This document shows, piece by piece, positions 53,511 to 63,048 of a stretch of 64,000 nucleotides of DNA. Source of the DNA: Nucisporomicrobium flavum. GTDB taxonomy: Bacteria > Actinomycetota > Actinomycetes > Mycobacteriales > Micromonosporaceae. A program made the translations under genes and the position numbers. The notes beneath the pieces were generated by a model. The model did no database searches and was not told the DNA's origin. It saw only the letters and a program-made list of their open reading frames with translations. Each line of letters starts with the position of its first letter. The stretch's first letter is position 1. Where the stretch lies: contig NZ_JADMLH010000005.1 of NCBI RefSeq assembly GCF_016464385.1, positions 334,334 through 398,333 on the forward strand, read 5' to 3'.

Positions 53511-53856
53511 GACAAAGCAAAGGGTACGCCGGAGCCCCGGCCCACCAGCCCCCAGCCCGACGCCGCGCACGTGCGTTCCCTCACGCCCGCCCAGCCCGGA
53601 CCCGTGGCCGACGCCCAACGCCGAGCAGACCAAGACCACACCGGACCAAGACCAGGCTCCCCCAAGGCCAGACCGGATCGGCGCGAGGCCGCGCGAGGCC
53701 GGACCGGCGCGAGGCCGGACCGGCGTGAGGCCGGACCGGCGCGAGGCCGGACCGGCGCGAGGCCGGACCGGCGTGAGGCCGGTAACGCACCCGGGCCACC
53801 CCAGGTCCGGCCGGGCACCCGCCCGGACCGGGGTCAGGCGACGGCCGACCGGCGGA
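53511..53856. other. Intergenic region with 16-bp minisatellite
   Basis: The 346 bp between mqnE (3' end) and the membrane-protein gene contain a minisatellite at 53701-53780 and degenerate flanking copies from about 53671. The open frames across it are Pro/Arg repeats created by the repeat itself. The promoter of the downstream membrane-protein gene should lie near 53511-53640, but no clear motif is seen. Confidence 0.55.
53701..53780. repeat. 16-bp minisatellite downstream of mqnE
   Basis: Five contiguous copies of GGACCGGCGYGAGGCC occur at 53701, 53717, 53733, 53749 and 53765, alternating C or T at one position only. The periodicity is exact, with no spacers, so this is not a CRISPR. Confidence 0.92.
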
Positions 53857-55026
53857 TCAGGCCCAGACCTGCTGCGGCTCGCTGCGGCGTTCGGCCAGCG
53901 GGGTCGGCTTGTCGTACTCGCGGACGACCTCGTAGCGGGTGTTGCGTTCGACCGGCTGGAAGCCCGCGTCCCAGATCAGGTCGAGCAGGTCGCCGCGGTG
54001 CATCGTGTTCGGGGTGCCGTACGAGTCGGCGTCGTGGGTGATCTTGTATTCGACGACCGAGCCGTCGAGGTCGTCGACGCCGAAGTTGAGGGAGAGCTGG
54101 GCGACCGAGAGGCCGTGCATGACCCAGAAGCACTTGACGTGCGGCACGTTGTCGAACAGGAGCCGGGACACCGCGAACGTCTTGAGCGACTCGGCCGGCG
54201 CCGCCATGGTCGTCTGCGCCTGGATGCGGTTACGGATCTTGCCGTCCGCGGAGTCGACGAAGTCGTGCTGGTAGCGCAGCGGGATGAAGACCGCGAAGCC
54301 GCCCGTCTCGTCCTGCAGCTCGCGGAGGCGCAGCACGTGGTCGACCCGGTGCCGCGGCTCCTCGATGTGGCCGTACAGCATGGTCGCCGGGGTCTTCATG
54401 CCCTTCTGGTGTGCCAGCCGGTGGATCCGCGACCAGTCCTCCCAGTGGCAGTTGTGGTCGACGATGTGCTGGCGGACCTCCCAGTCGAAGATCTCCGCGC
54501 CACCGCCGGTCAGCGACTCGAGGCCGGCGTCCATCAGCTCGTCGAGGATCTCGCTCGCGGGCAGGCCGCTGATCTTCTCGAACCACTGCACCTCGGTCGC
54601 CGTGAAGCACTTGAGGTTGACCTTGGGCAGCGCGGCCTTCAGCTCGCGCAGCACCTTGGGGTAGTAGCGCCAGGGCAGCGTGGGGTGCAGGCCGTTGACG
54701 ATGTGCAGCTCGGTGAGCTGCTCGTCCTCCATCTCCTTGGCCTTGCGAACGGCCTCGTCGATGCGCATCGTGTACGCGTCCTTCTCGCCCGGCTTGCGCT
54801 GGAAGGAGCAGTACGCACAGCTGGCGGAGCAGACGTTCGTCAGGTTCAGGTGCCGGTTGACGTTGAACATCACCCGGTCGCCGTTCATCTCGGTGCGCTT
54901 GTGGTGCGCCAGCCGCCCGAGCCACGCGAGGTCGTCGGACTCGTAGAGGGCGATGCCGTCCTCGCGCGTCAGCCGCTCACCGGCGTAGACCTTGGCTTCC
55001 AGCTCGCGCTTCAGTCCGACGTCCAT
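53857..55026 (-). CDS. mqnE: Aminofutalosine synthase
   Basis: A 389-residue radical SAM enzyme that joins the MqnA product to SAM-derived adenosine to give aminofutalosine. The cluster motif C66-x3-C70-x2-C73 (NVCSASCAYCSF) is intact. MqnE-specific stretches include GLHPTLPWRYYPKVLRELKA, SLTGGGAEIFDWEVRQHI and PLRYQHDFVDSADGKI. ATG 55026 has GAGAGGGG at the right distance; an in-frame ATG at 55041 is possible. Divergent from an NlpC/P60 gene. Confidence 0.95.
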   Translation of the reverse strand: MDVGLKRELEAKVYAGERLTREDGIALYESDDLAWLGRLAHHKRTEMNGDRVMFNVNRHLNLTNVCSASCAYCSFQRKPGEKDAYTMRIDEAVRKAKEMEDEQLTELHIVNGLHPTLPWRYYPKVLRELKAALPKVNLKCFTATEVQWFEKISGLPASEILDELMDAGLESLTGGGAEIFDWEVRQHIVDHNCHWEDWSRIHRLAHQKGMKTPATMLYGHIEEPRHRVDHVLRLRELQDETGGFAVFIPLRYQHDFVDSADGKIRNRIQAQTTMAAPAESLKTFAVSRLLFDNVPHVKCFWVMHGLSVAQLSLNFGVDDLDGSVVEYKITHDADSYGTPNTMHRGDLLDLIWDAGFQPVERNTRYEVVREYDKPTPLAERRSEPQQVWA

Positions 55027-55192
55027 CTGGGCCCCTCTCATCACGGTGCTGTCGAGCGTACGTCCAACCCCTGACAGAAGTCCGCCCGCGGCCGCTCCGG
55101 GGCGGCGCAGGTCACGTCTGCGACTTACGATTCTCAGCGTCCTTTCATCTCCATTCGATCGACACCGGTGCAGGTGTTGGGGTAAGACCTTT

Positions 55193-57013
55193 ATGGGGAC
55201 CGAAGACGCCGGTGGGCGACCGGCGCGGGACGGGGTGCACATGGGTGGGACGAGGCAGGGCCGACGCGGATCGGCGGTGCGGGTACGCCCCTGGTGGCGC
55301 CCGCTCGCGTACTCCGCTGCGACCGCCGCTGCCCTCGCAGCCCTGTTCAACCCCCTTCCCGCCGCCGCCACGCCCGTCGCACCGGGCGCACCCGTCGCAC
55401 CGGCCGTTCCTGTCGCACCGGCTCTGCCCGCGGCTCCCGCGGCGCCCGGCTCGGTTCCGGACGCGGGCTCGCGGCCCGTCGCGATCGGTTCGATCACTCT
55501 GCCGGGCCAGCGGAGCACGACCCCCACCACACCGCCGCCGTCGAGCGCCATCGGGGTCGGCGCGCCGACCAACCCGATCATGCGGAAGATCGAGGCCGGC
55601 CGGGCCGCGGTCGCCGCCATGGGCGAGCAGCTGGCGAAGCTCGACGAGGATCTCAACCTCACGCGGACGCAGCTCACGACCGCCGACCAGAAGGTCACCC
55701 AGACCCAGGCCGCGGTGACAGCGGCCCAGCAGGAGGTCACGGCCGCGGCTGCCGCTTCCGTACGCAACGCCGCGGCGCTCCCGCCGGGCTCGTTCGGTTC
55801 CGGGCTGCAGGACCTCGACTCCCTCGCGCGGATCCAGCGCGGCGATTCCGCCACCGAGCAGGCGGCCGGGCGGCAGCTGACCATCGTGCAGTCCGCGTAC
55901 GCGGCTGCGGTGGCCGAGCAGCAGAACCTGCGGACGACCTTCGACCGGCTCACCACCGAGCGCGCCGCCAAGAAGACCGCGCTCGACAAGAAGTCGGCCG
56001 CTCAGCAGAAGTACGAGCAGCAGCACGCCGACGTGATCGCCGCGTCGGACGCCGCCGAGGCGGTCCAGGACGCCCAGGCCGGCGCCGGCTTCCTCGCGGG
56101 CGAGAACGCGGGCCGGGGCGCCGACCCGCGTGCCATCGCGGCGCTGCGGATCGCCCTGGCCCAGCGCGGAGACCCGTACGTGTGGTCCGAGGAGGGCCCG
56201 GACCAGTTCGACTGCTCGGGGCTCATGTACTACGCCTACCGCTCGGCCGCCGCGGGCAGCTTCCCGCTCACCCGGGTGTCGAAGGACCAGTACTACCAGA
56301 CCCGCGGCAAGACGGTGGACCGCTACTCGCTGCTCCCCGGCGACCTGCTGTTCTTCAGCTCGTCGACCAGCTGGACGGGCATCCACCACGTCGCCATGTA
56401 CGCCGGCGACGGCATGATGGTGGAGGCCCCGCGCACCGGCCTGAACGTGCGGCTCGTCCCCGTACGCTGGACCAGGTTGTTCGCGGCGACGCGCATCTAC
56501 GGCTCGGTCGAGGGCACGGTCGAGGGCCCGCACCTGGGCTCGCCGGACCCGGAGACCCCGAGCAACCACACGCCGACGACGAGCCCCACGCCGCGGCCGA
56601 CCAGCAAGCCGCCGACGCACCCCACGACCCCGGGCAGCCCGTCGACCCCGCCGAGCTCGCCGCCGACGTCGAGCAAGCCGCCGACCACGCCCAGCTCGCC
56701 GTCCACCCCGCCGAGCTCGCCGTCGACGTCGCCGAGCACGGAACCGAAGCCGACGACCACGCCGCCGACCACGAGCGCGCCCCCGGCGGCGTCGCCCAGC
56801 AAGTCGCAGGAGACGTCGCCGTCCGGCTCGGCGGACAGCTCGGACGACACGAAGTCTCCGACGGCGTCGGCCACGACCAGCAAGACGACCGCCCCGGCGC
56901 CGACCACGACGTCCAAGTCAGCGACGGCGAAGGCGACGACGTCCACGACGGCGAAGACTTCCGCATCGGCGAAGACCTCCGCGAGCACCTCGGGCTCCGC
57001 GACGGCGAACTGA
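55193..57013 (+). CDS. Secreted NlpC/P60 peptidoglycan hydrolase with coiled coil and Ser/Thr/Pro tail
   Basis: A 606-residue protein. A hydrophobic export segment lies at about 35-59 (WWRPLAYSAATAAALAALF) followed by a Pro/Ala-rich stretch, a long coiled coil at about 130-290 and the C40 endopeptidase domain at about 312-445 with catalytic C341 (QFDCSGLMYY) and His398/399 (IHHVAMYAGDG). The last 160 residues are a Ser/Thr/Pro/Lys-rich tail. It resembles RipA/RipC-type hydrolases, where the coiled coil restrains activity. ATG 55193 is used; ATG 55241, closer to the export signal, is an equally possible start. Confidence 0.88.
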   Translation: MGTEDAGGRPARDGVHMGGTRQGRRGSAVRVRPWWRPLAYSAATAAALAALFNPLPAAATPVAPGAPVAPAVPVAPALPAAPAAPGSVPDAGSRPVAIGSITLPGQRSTTPTTPPPSSAIGVGAPTNPIMRKIEAGRAAVAAMGEQLAKLDEDLNLTRTQLTTADQKVTQTQAAVTAAQQEVTAAAAASVRNAAALPPGSFGSGLQDLDSLARIQRGDSATEQAAGRQLTIVQSAYAAAVAEQQNLRTTFDRLTTERAAKKTALDKKSAAQQKYEQQHADVIAASDAAEAVQDAQAGAGFLAGENAGRGADPRAIAALRIALAQRGDPYVWSEEGPDQFDCSGLMYYAYRSAAAGSFPLTRVSKDQYYQTRGKTVDRYSLLPGDLLFFSSSTSWTGIHHVAMYAGDGMMVEAPRTGLNVRLVPVRWTRLFAATRIYGSVEGTVEGPHLGSPDPETPSNHTPTTSPTPRPTSKPPTHPTTPGSPSTPPSSPPTSSKPPTTPSSPSTPPSSPSTSPSTEPKPTTTPPTTSAPPAASPSKSQETSPSGSADSSDDTKSPTASATTSKTTAPAPTTTSKSATAKATTSTTAKTSASAKTSASTSGSATAN

Positions 57014-57185
57014 TCGCGTCAGCGACATAAGGGGACCGAAACCGGATCTTCGGGCGGGGACCACTTGACGCCGGGTGCGCATATGAGCGGTGATATGGCA
57101 CGGTAGTGAGGAACGCCCGGCATCCGGCTTGCCCGGCGTCGGCGCATGTGACGTCGCACGCGGGTGGCGGCGATCGGGAGGACCC

Positions 57186-58709
57186 ATGGACGAGCGGCAG
57201 GCGGCATCGGACAGCGACGGCACGAAGCCGCCGGTTGTGCCGACGCCCGCGAGCAGCTCCGGGCCGCACGACGATCAGGGGTACGAGCTTCCCCCGCCGC
57301 CGGCCGCGGGTGCCCTGTGGGCGCCGGATCCGGCCGGCTCGGCGAAGCCGGTGTCCGGATCGGCGTCGGTGCCCAGCTCCGCGCCGGTCAGCGGATCGTC
57401 CGGCCGCGCGTCGGTGCGGGACGACAGCGCCGACAGCCGGCCCGCCACCCGGCAGGGCGGCGTCTACGGCACGCGCTCGATCGACCAGTCCGCCGAGGCG
57501 TCCGAGGCGCCGGCGACCGCGTCCGAGCCTGCCGCGCCCGCGGAGCCGGAGCCCGACCTGCCGGAGCCGTCGACGCCCGATCCGCGGCCGAAGCCGGAGC
57601 CTCCGAAGCCCACCCGCCCGGAGCCGGCGCCGTTCCCGTCGCCCTCGCCGATGCCGCCCGGCCCGGGTCCGTCGCCGTCGCCCATGCCGCCGGGTCCCGT
57701 TCCGCCTGGCCCCGGACCCAACCCGGTGCCGCCCGGCCCCGGCCCCAGCCCCATGCCGCCCGGTCCGGGTCCCAGCCCGGTGCCGCCCGGCCCTGGTCCG
57801 AGCCCCGTACCGCCGGGTCCCGGGCCGTCACCGGTGCCCGCGCCGCCGCCGTTCCCCGCTCCGCCGGTCATCCCGTCGCCGGGCCTGCCGTCGTACACGA
57901 TGCCGCCGACCGGTGGTCCCGCAGCGGGCGACCTGACGATGCCCTTCACCTCCGCACCGCCCGGCGGAAACTCCGCAGCGCCCGGCGGAGGCTTCACAAC
58001 GTCGGGCGGTGGCTCCGCGGCGGCCGGCGGAGGCTCCACAACGTCGGGCGGTGGCTCCGCGGCGGCCGGCGGTGGCTCCGCGGGCCACCCGCTGGCGGAT
58101 CGCAACCCCGACGCGACCATGCCCTTCAACGCCGGCGCCGGGAGCGACCTCACCATGCCGTTCAACGCCGGCGCCGGAAGCGACGCCACCATGCCGTTCA
58201 AGGCCGGTGCGGGCAGCGACGCCACGATGCCGTTCAACGCGGGCGCGGGCAGCGACTCGACGATGCCGTTCGCGACGCACGCCGCCCAGCAGGCCACCAC
58301 GTTCGGGGTCGGCGCATCGGGCCCGGCTCGCCAGCCGTTCGGCGGAGCCCCCGCGCCGGCCGGCGGCCCCGCCGGGCGACCTGCGACGTACGGGTCGGGT
58401 TCCGGACACGGCGGTGCCGTGCCCCAGCAGCGCGACCACGGCACGGTGTACGGCGGCCTCGCCGATTACGCGCCCGCCGACATGACGATGCCCGTGATGA
58501 TGAACCCGGTGGAGAATTCCGGCTCGTTGACCGGCCACATCCTGGCCCAGGGCTGGCGCGATGGCCCCGAGGCGCAGCGCCGCAGCAACGTCAAGGTGAT
58601 CGTCGCCATGCTCATCGTGCTGCTGCTCCTGGTCGGCGTGAGCCTCGTCTTCCTGTTCACCGTCGGTGACGCCTTCAGCAACATGATCGGTGGAGTTTTC
58701 TCGAAATAG
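57186..58709 (+). CDS. Proline-rich tail-anchored membrane protein with TMPF repeats
   Basis: A 507-residue protein of unknown function. Residues 1-125 are Ser/Ala/Pro-rich and acidic; about 140-245 are Pro repeats (PPGPGPSPxP); about 270-310 are 14-residue Gly/Ser/Thr/Ala repeats; about 250-460 contain eight TMP motifs, five of them as D-x-TMPF followed mostly by NAGAGS. One transmembrane helix (VIVAMLIVLLLLVGVSLVFL) lies 25 residues from the C-terminus, so nearly all the protein is probably cytoplasmic. ATG 57186 has GGAGG upstream. The repeated threonines look like possible Ser/Thr-kinase or FHA-binding sites (speculative). Confidence 0.75.
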   Translation: MDERQAASDSDGTKPPVVPTPASSSGPHDDQGYELPPPPAAGALWAPDPAGSAKPVSGSASVPSSAPVSGSSGRASVRDDSADSRPATRQGGVYGTRSIDQSAEASEAPATASEPAAPAEPEPDLPEPSTPDPRPKPEPPKPTRPEPAPFPSPSPMPPGPGPSPSPMPPGPVPPGPGPNPVPPGPGPSPMPPGPGPSPVPPGPGPSPVPPGPGPSPVPAPPPFPAPPVIPSPGLPSYTMPPTGGPAAGDLTMPFTSAPPGGNSAAPGGGFTTSGGGSAAAGGGSTTSGGGSAAAGGGSAGHPLADRNPDATMPFNAGAGSDLTMPFNAGAGSDATMPFKAGAGSDATMPFNAGAGSDSTMPFATHAAQQATTFGVGASGPARQPFGGAPAPAGGPAGRPATYGSGSGHGGAVPQQRDHGTVYGGLADYAPADMTMPVMMNPVENSGSLTGHILAQGWRDGPEAQRRSNVKVIVAMLIVLLLLVGVSLVFLFTVGDAFSNMIGGVFSK

Positions 58710-58836
58710 TTGTCGCTCCGCCGCTGGCCACCTAGGCTGGCGAGGTTGCGCCCGGGGGTGAGACAGCCCACTACCGGCGCGGAATGCGGGCAGTGTCTGT
58801 GACGTTGACCCGTACACTGATGGCAGTAATTGACCT

Positions 58837-58859
58837 GGCGTGCCCTGTCGGCGCACGCC
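58837..58859 (+). promoter_or_regulatory. Leader hairpin upstream of the DEAD-box helicase gene
   Basis: GGCGTGC (58837-58843) pairs with GCACGCC (58853-58859) about 90 nt before the helicase start. TTGACC at 58805-58810 may be the -35 of the promoter just upstream. Long structured leaders are common on cold-induced DEAD-box genes, but no known regulatory RNA is recognised. Confidence 0.35.
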
Positions 58860-58947
58860 ACGGGCGTTCTTGCGGGCATTTCAGCGGTCGGCTCTCAGCA
58901 GCCGAGGCGGGCCATTCGCGAGCATGCGCCCCCGTAGAGAGGTTCTC

Positions 58948-60876
58948 TTGACCACTTTCGCTGATCCCAGCACGTTCCCGTCCGTCTTCGAAGCACCCGC
59001 TTCCAGCACGACCCCCGAGGAGCCGCAGGCTCCCGCCGCCGCCCCGGCGGCCACCGCCGCCGACCCGGCGACGACCACCGCGGCCCTCGCCGCGGACCCG
59101 GCGATCATCACCGCCGAGCTCCCCGCCGACCCGACGACCGCCGAGGTCGAGATCGTGGAGGCGACGAAGAGCTTCGCCGACCTGGGCCTCGCCCCCGAGC
59201 TGGTCCGCGTGCTCAGCCGCGAGGGCATCACCACCCCGTTCGAGATCCAGGCCGCGACGATGCCCGACGCCCTGGCCGGCCGTGACGTGCTCGGCCGTGG
59301 GCAGACCGGCTCCGGCAAGACCCTGGCGTTCGGCCTTCCGCTGCTGACCCGGGTCGCCCGGGGCGGGCGCGCGCTGCCGCACCGGCCGAAGGCGCTCATC
59401 CTCGTACCCACCCGTGAGCTGGCGATGCAGGTCGCCGACGCGCTCATGCCGCTCGGCCGCTCGGTCGGCGTCTTCCTCAAGACCGCCGTCGGCGGCGTGC
59501 CGTACGACCGGCAGATGGACGCGCTGCGCCGCGGCGTCGAGGTGATCGTCGCCACGCCGGGCCGCCTGGGCGACCTGATCGAGCGTGGCGCCTGCAAGCT
59601 CGACGACGTCCAGGTGACCGTCCTCGACGAGGCCGACCAGATGGCCGACATGGGCTTCCTGCCCGAGGTCACCGAGCTGCTGGCGAAGACCCCGGCGGAC
59701 GCGCAGCGCCTGCTGTTCTCCGCCACCCTCGACGGCGACGTCGACACGCTGGTCAAGCGGTTCATGCACGACCCGGTCACGCACTCCACGGCTCCGGCCG
59801 AGGCGAGCGTGTCCACCATGGACCACCACCTGCTGCTGATCCCGCCGCACGACAAGTTCCCGATCACCGCGTCGATCGCCAACCGTGAGGGCAAGACGAT
59901 CGTCTTCGCCCGTACGCAGATGGGCGTGGACCGGCTGGTCGAGCAGCTCGCGGCGGTGGGTGTGCGCGCCGGCGCCCTGCACGGCGGCAAGACCCAGCGG
60001 GTCCGCACCCGTACGCTGGCCGAGTTCAAGGAAGGCCGCACGAACGTGCTGGTCGCCACCGACGTCGCCGCCCGCGGCATCCACGTCGACGGCATCTCCC
60101 TGGTCGTGCACGTCGACCCGCCCAAGGACCCCAAGGACTACCTGCACCGCGCCGGCCGTACGGCCCGGGCGGGCGAGTCGGGTGCCGTGGTCACGCTGGT
60201 CCTGCCCAAGCAGCGTCGCAGCACCCAGGCGATGATGCAGAAGGCGGGCGTCTTCCCCTCCGAGGTGCGCGTTCGCCTCGGCGACGAGAAGCTGGCCGAG
60301 ACCACCGGCGCCCGCGAGCCCAGCGGCGTACCGGTCAAGCCGGAGCCGGAGCCGCGCGAGCGCGGTGACCGTCCCCGCCGCTTCGGCGACCGGCCGCAGC
60401 GCGGCGGTTACGACCGGCCCCGCGGCAGCTACGGTGACCGCCCGCGCGGCGAGCGTTCCTTCGGTGGCGGTGACCGGGACCGCAGCTTCGGCGACCGCCC
60501 GCGCGGCGAGCGCTCGTTCGGCGGCGACCGGGACCGCGGCGGCTTCGGCGGCGACCGGGACCGGAGCTTCGGCGACCGCCCGCGCACCGACCGGCCGGCC
60601 GGCGGCGAGCGCTCGTTCGGCGGCGGCGACCGGGACCGCAGCTTCGGCGACCGCCCGCGCACCGAGCGCTCGTTCGGCGACCGGGATCGCAGCTTCGGCG
60701 ACCGGCCGCGCACCGACCGGCCGGCCGGCGGCGAGCGTTCCTTCGGCGGCGGCGACCGTCCGGCGGCCCGCAACTTCGGTGACCGCACCGGTGGTTTCCG
60801 CCGCGAGGGTGGCCGTAACGACCGACGCGAGGCCGGCGGCCGCTACCAGACGGGCCGTCCCACCCCGATCCACTGA
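58948..60876 (+). CDS. DEAD-box RNA helicase with arginine-rich repeat tail
   Basis: A 642-residue ATP-dependent RNA helicase. Core motifs: Q motif FADLGLAPEL with GITTPFEIQAATMP, motif I GQTGSGKT, Ia PTRELAMQ, II VLDEADQM, III SAT, VI HRAGRTARAG. After about 460, the tail is built of RSFGDRPR, GGDRDRSF and PAGGERSFGG repeats, an RNA-binding low-complexity region like those of RhlE/DeaD relatives. TTG 58948 is preferred because AGAGAGG lies 5 nt upstream; ATG 58924 lacks such a site. Probably works in ribosome assembly or mRNA turnover. Followed by a strong terminator. Confidence 0.92.
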   Translation: MTTFADPSTFPSVFEAPASSTTPEEPQAPAAAPAATAADPATTTAALAADPAIITAELPADPTTAEVEIVEATKSFADLGLAPELVRVLSREGITTPFEIQAATMPDALAGRDVLGRGQTGSGKTLAFGLPLLTRVARGGRALPHRPKALILVPTRELAMQVADALMPLGRSVGVFLKTAVGGVPYDRQMDALRRGVEVIVATPGRLGDLIERGACKLDDVQVTVLDEADQMADMGFLPEVTELLAKTPADAQRLLFSATLDGDVDTLVKRFMHDPVTHSTAPAEASVSTMDHHLLLIPPHDKFPITASIANREGKTIVFARTQMGVDRLVEQLAAVGVRAGALHGGKTQRVRTRTLAEFKEGRTNVLVATDVAARGIHVDGISLVVHVDPPKDPKDYLHRAGRTARAGESGAVVTLVLPKQRRSTQAMMQKAGVFPSEVRVRLGDEKLAETTGAREPSGVPVKPEPEPRERGDRPRRFGDRPQRGGYDRPRGSYGDRPRGERSFGGGDRDRSFGDRPRGERSFGGDRDRGGFGGDRDRSFGDRPRTDRPAGGERSFGGGDRDRSFGDRPRTERSFGDRDRSFGDRPRTDRPAGGERSFGGGDRPAARNFGDRTGGFRREGGRNDRREAGGRYQTGRPTPIH

Positions 60877-60901
60877 TCCAGTGATTCACTGAACGACGCG
60901 G

Positions 60902-60931
60902 AGAGGCCCCCGGCACACGCCGGGGGCCTCT
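60902..60931 (+). terminator. Rho-independent terminator of the helicase gene
   Basis: A 13-bp perfect stem (AGAGGCCCCCGGC, 60902-60914, with its complement 60919-60931), loop ACAC, followed by TTTG. It lies 25 bp after the helicase stop. Confidence 0.88.
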
Positions 60932-60968
60932 TTGCATGCCGGCAGGTGGCCCGGGTATGAAGGGTCGC

Positions 60969-61592
60969 ATGTCCGTTCCGCCTGGCTCGCTGTTCTGGGA
61001 GCGCCGTGACACGACCGGCGCCGAGCATGCCGTGGTCGACCTGAGCGCGGGGCTGGTCGCCCGTGGCACAGCGCTCGCCGTGGACCCGATCGCGTACACG
61101 GCGCGGTACGAGGTGCGTACCGATGACTCGTGGGTGACCACCTCCGTCGAGGTGAGCGCCGAGGGGGCCGGCTGGGGGCGTACGTTGCGGCTCCAGGCGG
61201 AAGGCGGGGCGTGGCGGGCGACGACGTCCGAGCACGGCGACCTGGACGCCGCCCTGACCGCCGCGGGGCACGCCGGTGCGGGGCTGCCCGGCGCGGAGGA
61301 CCCCGATCTGCTGCTGGGGGCGTACGACGTCGACTTGACCGGCTCACCGCTGACGAACACGCTGCCGATCCGGCGGCTGGGCCTGCTCAAGGCCGAGCCC
61401 GGGGTGGCGCACCGGGTCAGCGTGGCGTGGGTGCTGCTCCCCAGCCTGGAGGTGGTGCAGGCGGACCAGATCTACACCGCGCTGGGCGACGGGAAGGTGC
61501 GCTACGCGAACGAGACGTTCAGCGCGGACCTGACCGTCGACGACGAGGGTTTCGTGCGGGACTACCCCGGCCTGGCCGTCCGGAAGGGGTAG
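60969..61592 (+). CDS. Putative glycolipid-binding protein (DUF1089 family)
   Basis: A 207-residue soluble protein matching the 'putative glycolipid-binding' (PF06475) family: an antiparallel beta barrel with LFWERRDTTGAEHAVVDLS at the start, YTARYEVRTDDSWVTTSVEV, LGAYDVDLTGSPLTNTLPIRRLGL in the centre and a C-terminal DEGFVRDYPGLAVRKG. Biochemical role is unknown; the name comes from a structural resemblance. ATG 60969 has GAAGGG just upstream; ATG 60957 is an alternative. Monocistronic, convergent with the next gene across 4 bp. Confidence 0.82.
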   Translation: MSVPPGSLFWERRDTTGAEHAVVDLSAGLVARGTALAVDPIAYTARYEVRTDDSWVTTSVEVSAEGAGWGRTLRLQAEGGAWRATTSEHGDLDAALTAAGHAGAGLPGAEDPDLLLGAYDVDLTGSPLTNTLPIRRLGLLKAEPGVAHRVSVAWVLLPSLEVVQADQIYTALGDGKVRYANETFSADLTVDDEGFVRDYPGLAVRKG

Positions 61593-61596
61593 GAGG

Positions 61597-63048
61597 TCAG
61601 GCGCGGTCGCGGATGTACGCGACGCACGCCTTGTCGACCGCCGCGAACGGCTTGCCGAATGCCTCGCCGGAGGCGGAGTCCAGGTCGCGGTCCTCGCGCA
61701 GGTGGAGGCGGACGAAGGTGAACAGGGCGCGCTGGCCGTACTTCTTCGCCATGCAGTCCGCCGAGAAGTGGCCGAAGCCGTAGAAGGCGTCGCCGTCGCG
61801 CAGGCGGGCCTGCGCCTTCAGCGGGTCGACCGCGATGGACTTCGGGCGCCCGCTGCCGTTGACCAGGTTGCGCACCGCCGGGCGGCGCCAGCTCGCGGTG
61901 GCCGGCCGGGGATACCAGCCGATGTACTCGGCGATGCCCTCCTTGAGCCACATGTCGCTCTCGACCCAGGTGCGCCGGTGCAGGTTGCCGACCGTCACGA
62001 CGTGGCCGAGCTCGTGCTGCACCGTGGTGGCGAGGAACTCCCTGTCGTCCTTCAGCTCGGCCATGTTGAGGACCACGTCGGTGCCCGCCTCGTTACGGGG
62101 GAAGGCGTACGCGACGATCCACTTGTCCCTGATGCCGCCGTACCAGCTCTTCCACTGCTTGGCGCCGGCCACGTAGATGCGGTAGCGCTGCTGCGGGTTG
62201 CCGACCAGGGCGGCGAAGCGGTCGTTGACGACGGCGGCGTGCTCGGCGATCGGCAGGAGCCGCCGGAAGTACTTCTTCTCGCTCGGGGCGCCGATCAGGG
62301 TGACGCGCTTACCGGCGGTGGTGACGAGCTCGCCGGAGGCCCAGGGAGCGCGGTACTTGTCGGCGGTCGGCTTCCGGGGTGCCAGCGACGTGATCAACCA
62401 CCCGCCCTTGCCGTGCTTGACCGTGAGCTCGAGCGCCACGGACGGCGGTCCGTCCGAGACAGTGCTCTTCTCCTTGACGCAGGTGTCGCCGGCGAGGCAG
62501 TACGCGACGTCCGCGCCGATCTTGAGGCTGCCGGACTTGTCGGGGCGCACGTCGCGGACGTACGTCCGGTAGTCGAAGTGGCTGACGCCGAGCAGGCGCA
62601 GCGACCGGTACATCGCGCGGTAGCGGTCGCGCAGCTTGCGCCTGCCGGGGTCGACAGCGGCGAGCCAGGCCTTCTCGTCGCCGCGGAGCAGGGCCTCCGC
62701 CTGGGTCTTGAGCGCCGCGTTGACCTGCTCGAACGGCGTGAGCGGCAGCTTCGGGCGGTCCTCGGCGGCCGCCTCGGCGCGGGAGTCGAGCGGATCGCGG
62801 TTGGCGACGTACACCGCGCCGGCGCCGAGGAACAGGGCGACGATCAGGGCGAGGGAGCCGCCGAACAGCAGACCCTTGCCGAGGGCACGCCGCGGCTCGG
62901 GAAGGACCGGGGACGGAAACCCCGGAGGAAGGGAATCCCACGGGTGCGGGACGCGCGGAGCGGGAACGAACGGGACAGCCCGGGTCGGGAGCCCGGCGGG
63001 CGGGGCGGGCGGGATGGTCACGTCGTCGCCGTCGGGCACGGGACTCAT
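61597..63048 (-). CDS. Membrane-anchored gluzincin metalloprotease-like protein
   Basis: A 483-residue protein with a Pro-rich cytoplasmic N-terminus (1-57), one transmembrane helix at about 58-83 ([23 protein letters not shown]), a NTF2-like extracellular region (about 100-220) and a C-terminal protease-like domain with zinc motif H345-E-L-G-H349 and the downstream glutamate E370 in WLKEGIAEY, as in gluzincins (peptidase MA-like). Substrate unknown; it should act outside the membrane. ATG 63048 overlaps the stop of the PLP-enzyme gene (ATGA), so the two are co-translated. Confidence 0.85.
   Translation of the reverse strand: MSPVPDGDDVTIPPAPPAGLPTRAVPFVPAPRVPHPWDSLPPGFPSPVLPEPRRALGKGLLFGGSLALIVALFLGAGAVYVANRDPLDSRAEAAAEDRPKLPLTPFEQVNAALKTQAEALLRGDEKAWLAAVDPGRRKLRDRYRAMYRSLRLLGVSHFDYRTYVRDVRPDKSGSLKIGADVAYCLAGDTCVKEKSTVSDGPPSVALELTVKHGKGGWLITSLAPRKPTADKYRAPWASGELVTTAGKRVTLIGAPSEKKYFRRLLPIAEHAAVVNDRFAALVGNPQQRYRIYVAGAKQWKSWYGGIRDKWIVAYAFPRNEAGTDVVLNMAELKDDREFLATTVQHELGHVVTVGNLHRRTWVESDMWLKEGIAEYIGWYPRPATASWRRPAVRNLVNGSGRPKSIAVDPLKAQARLRDGDAFYGFGHFSADCMAKKYGQRALFTFVRLHLREDRDLDSASGEAFGKPFAAVDKACVAYIRDRA

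Noticed and set aside
55027-55192. ydaO (c-di-AMP) riboswitch before the NlpC/P60 gene
   Set aside because: Such riboswitches often precede cell-wall hydrolase genes in actinobacteria, but the conserved core sequences are not present in this leader or in 57014-57185.
54992-55192. Upstream extension of the NlpC/P60 reading frame to 54992
   Set aside because: It would overlap the mqnE start region on the opposite strand and adds Ser/Arg/Pro sequence before the export signal with no ribosome site.
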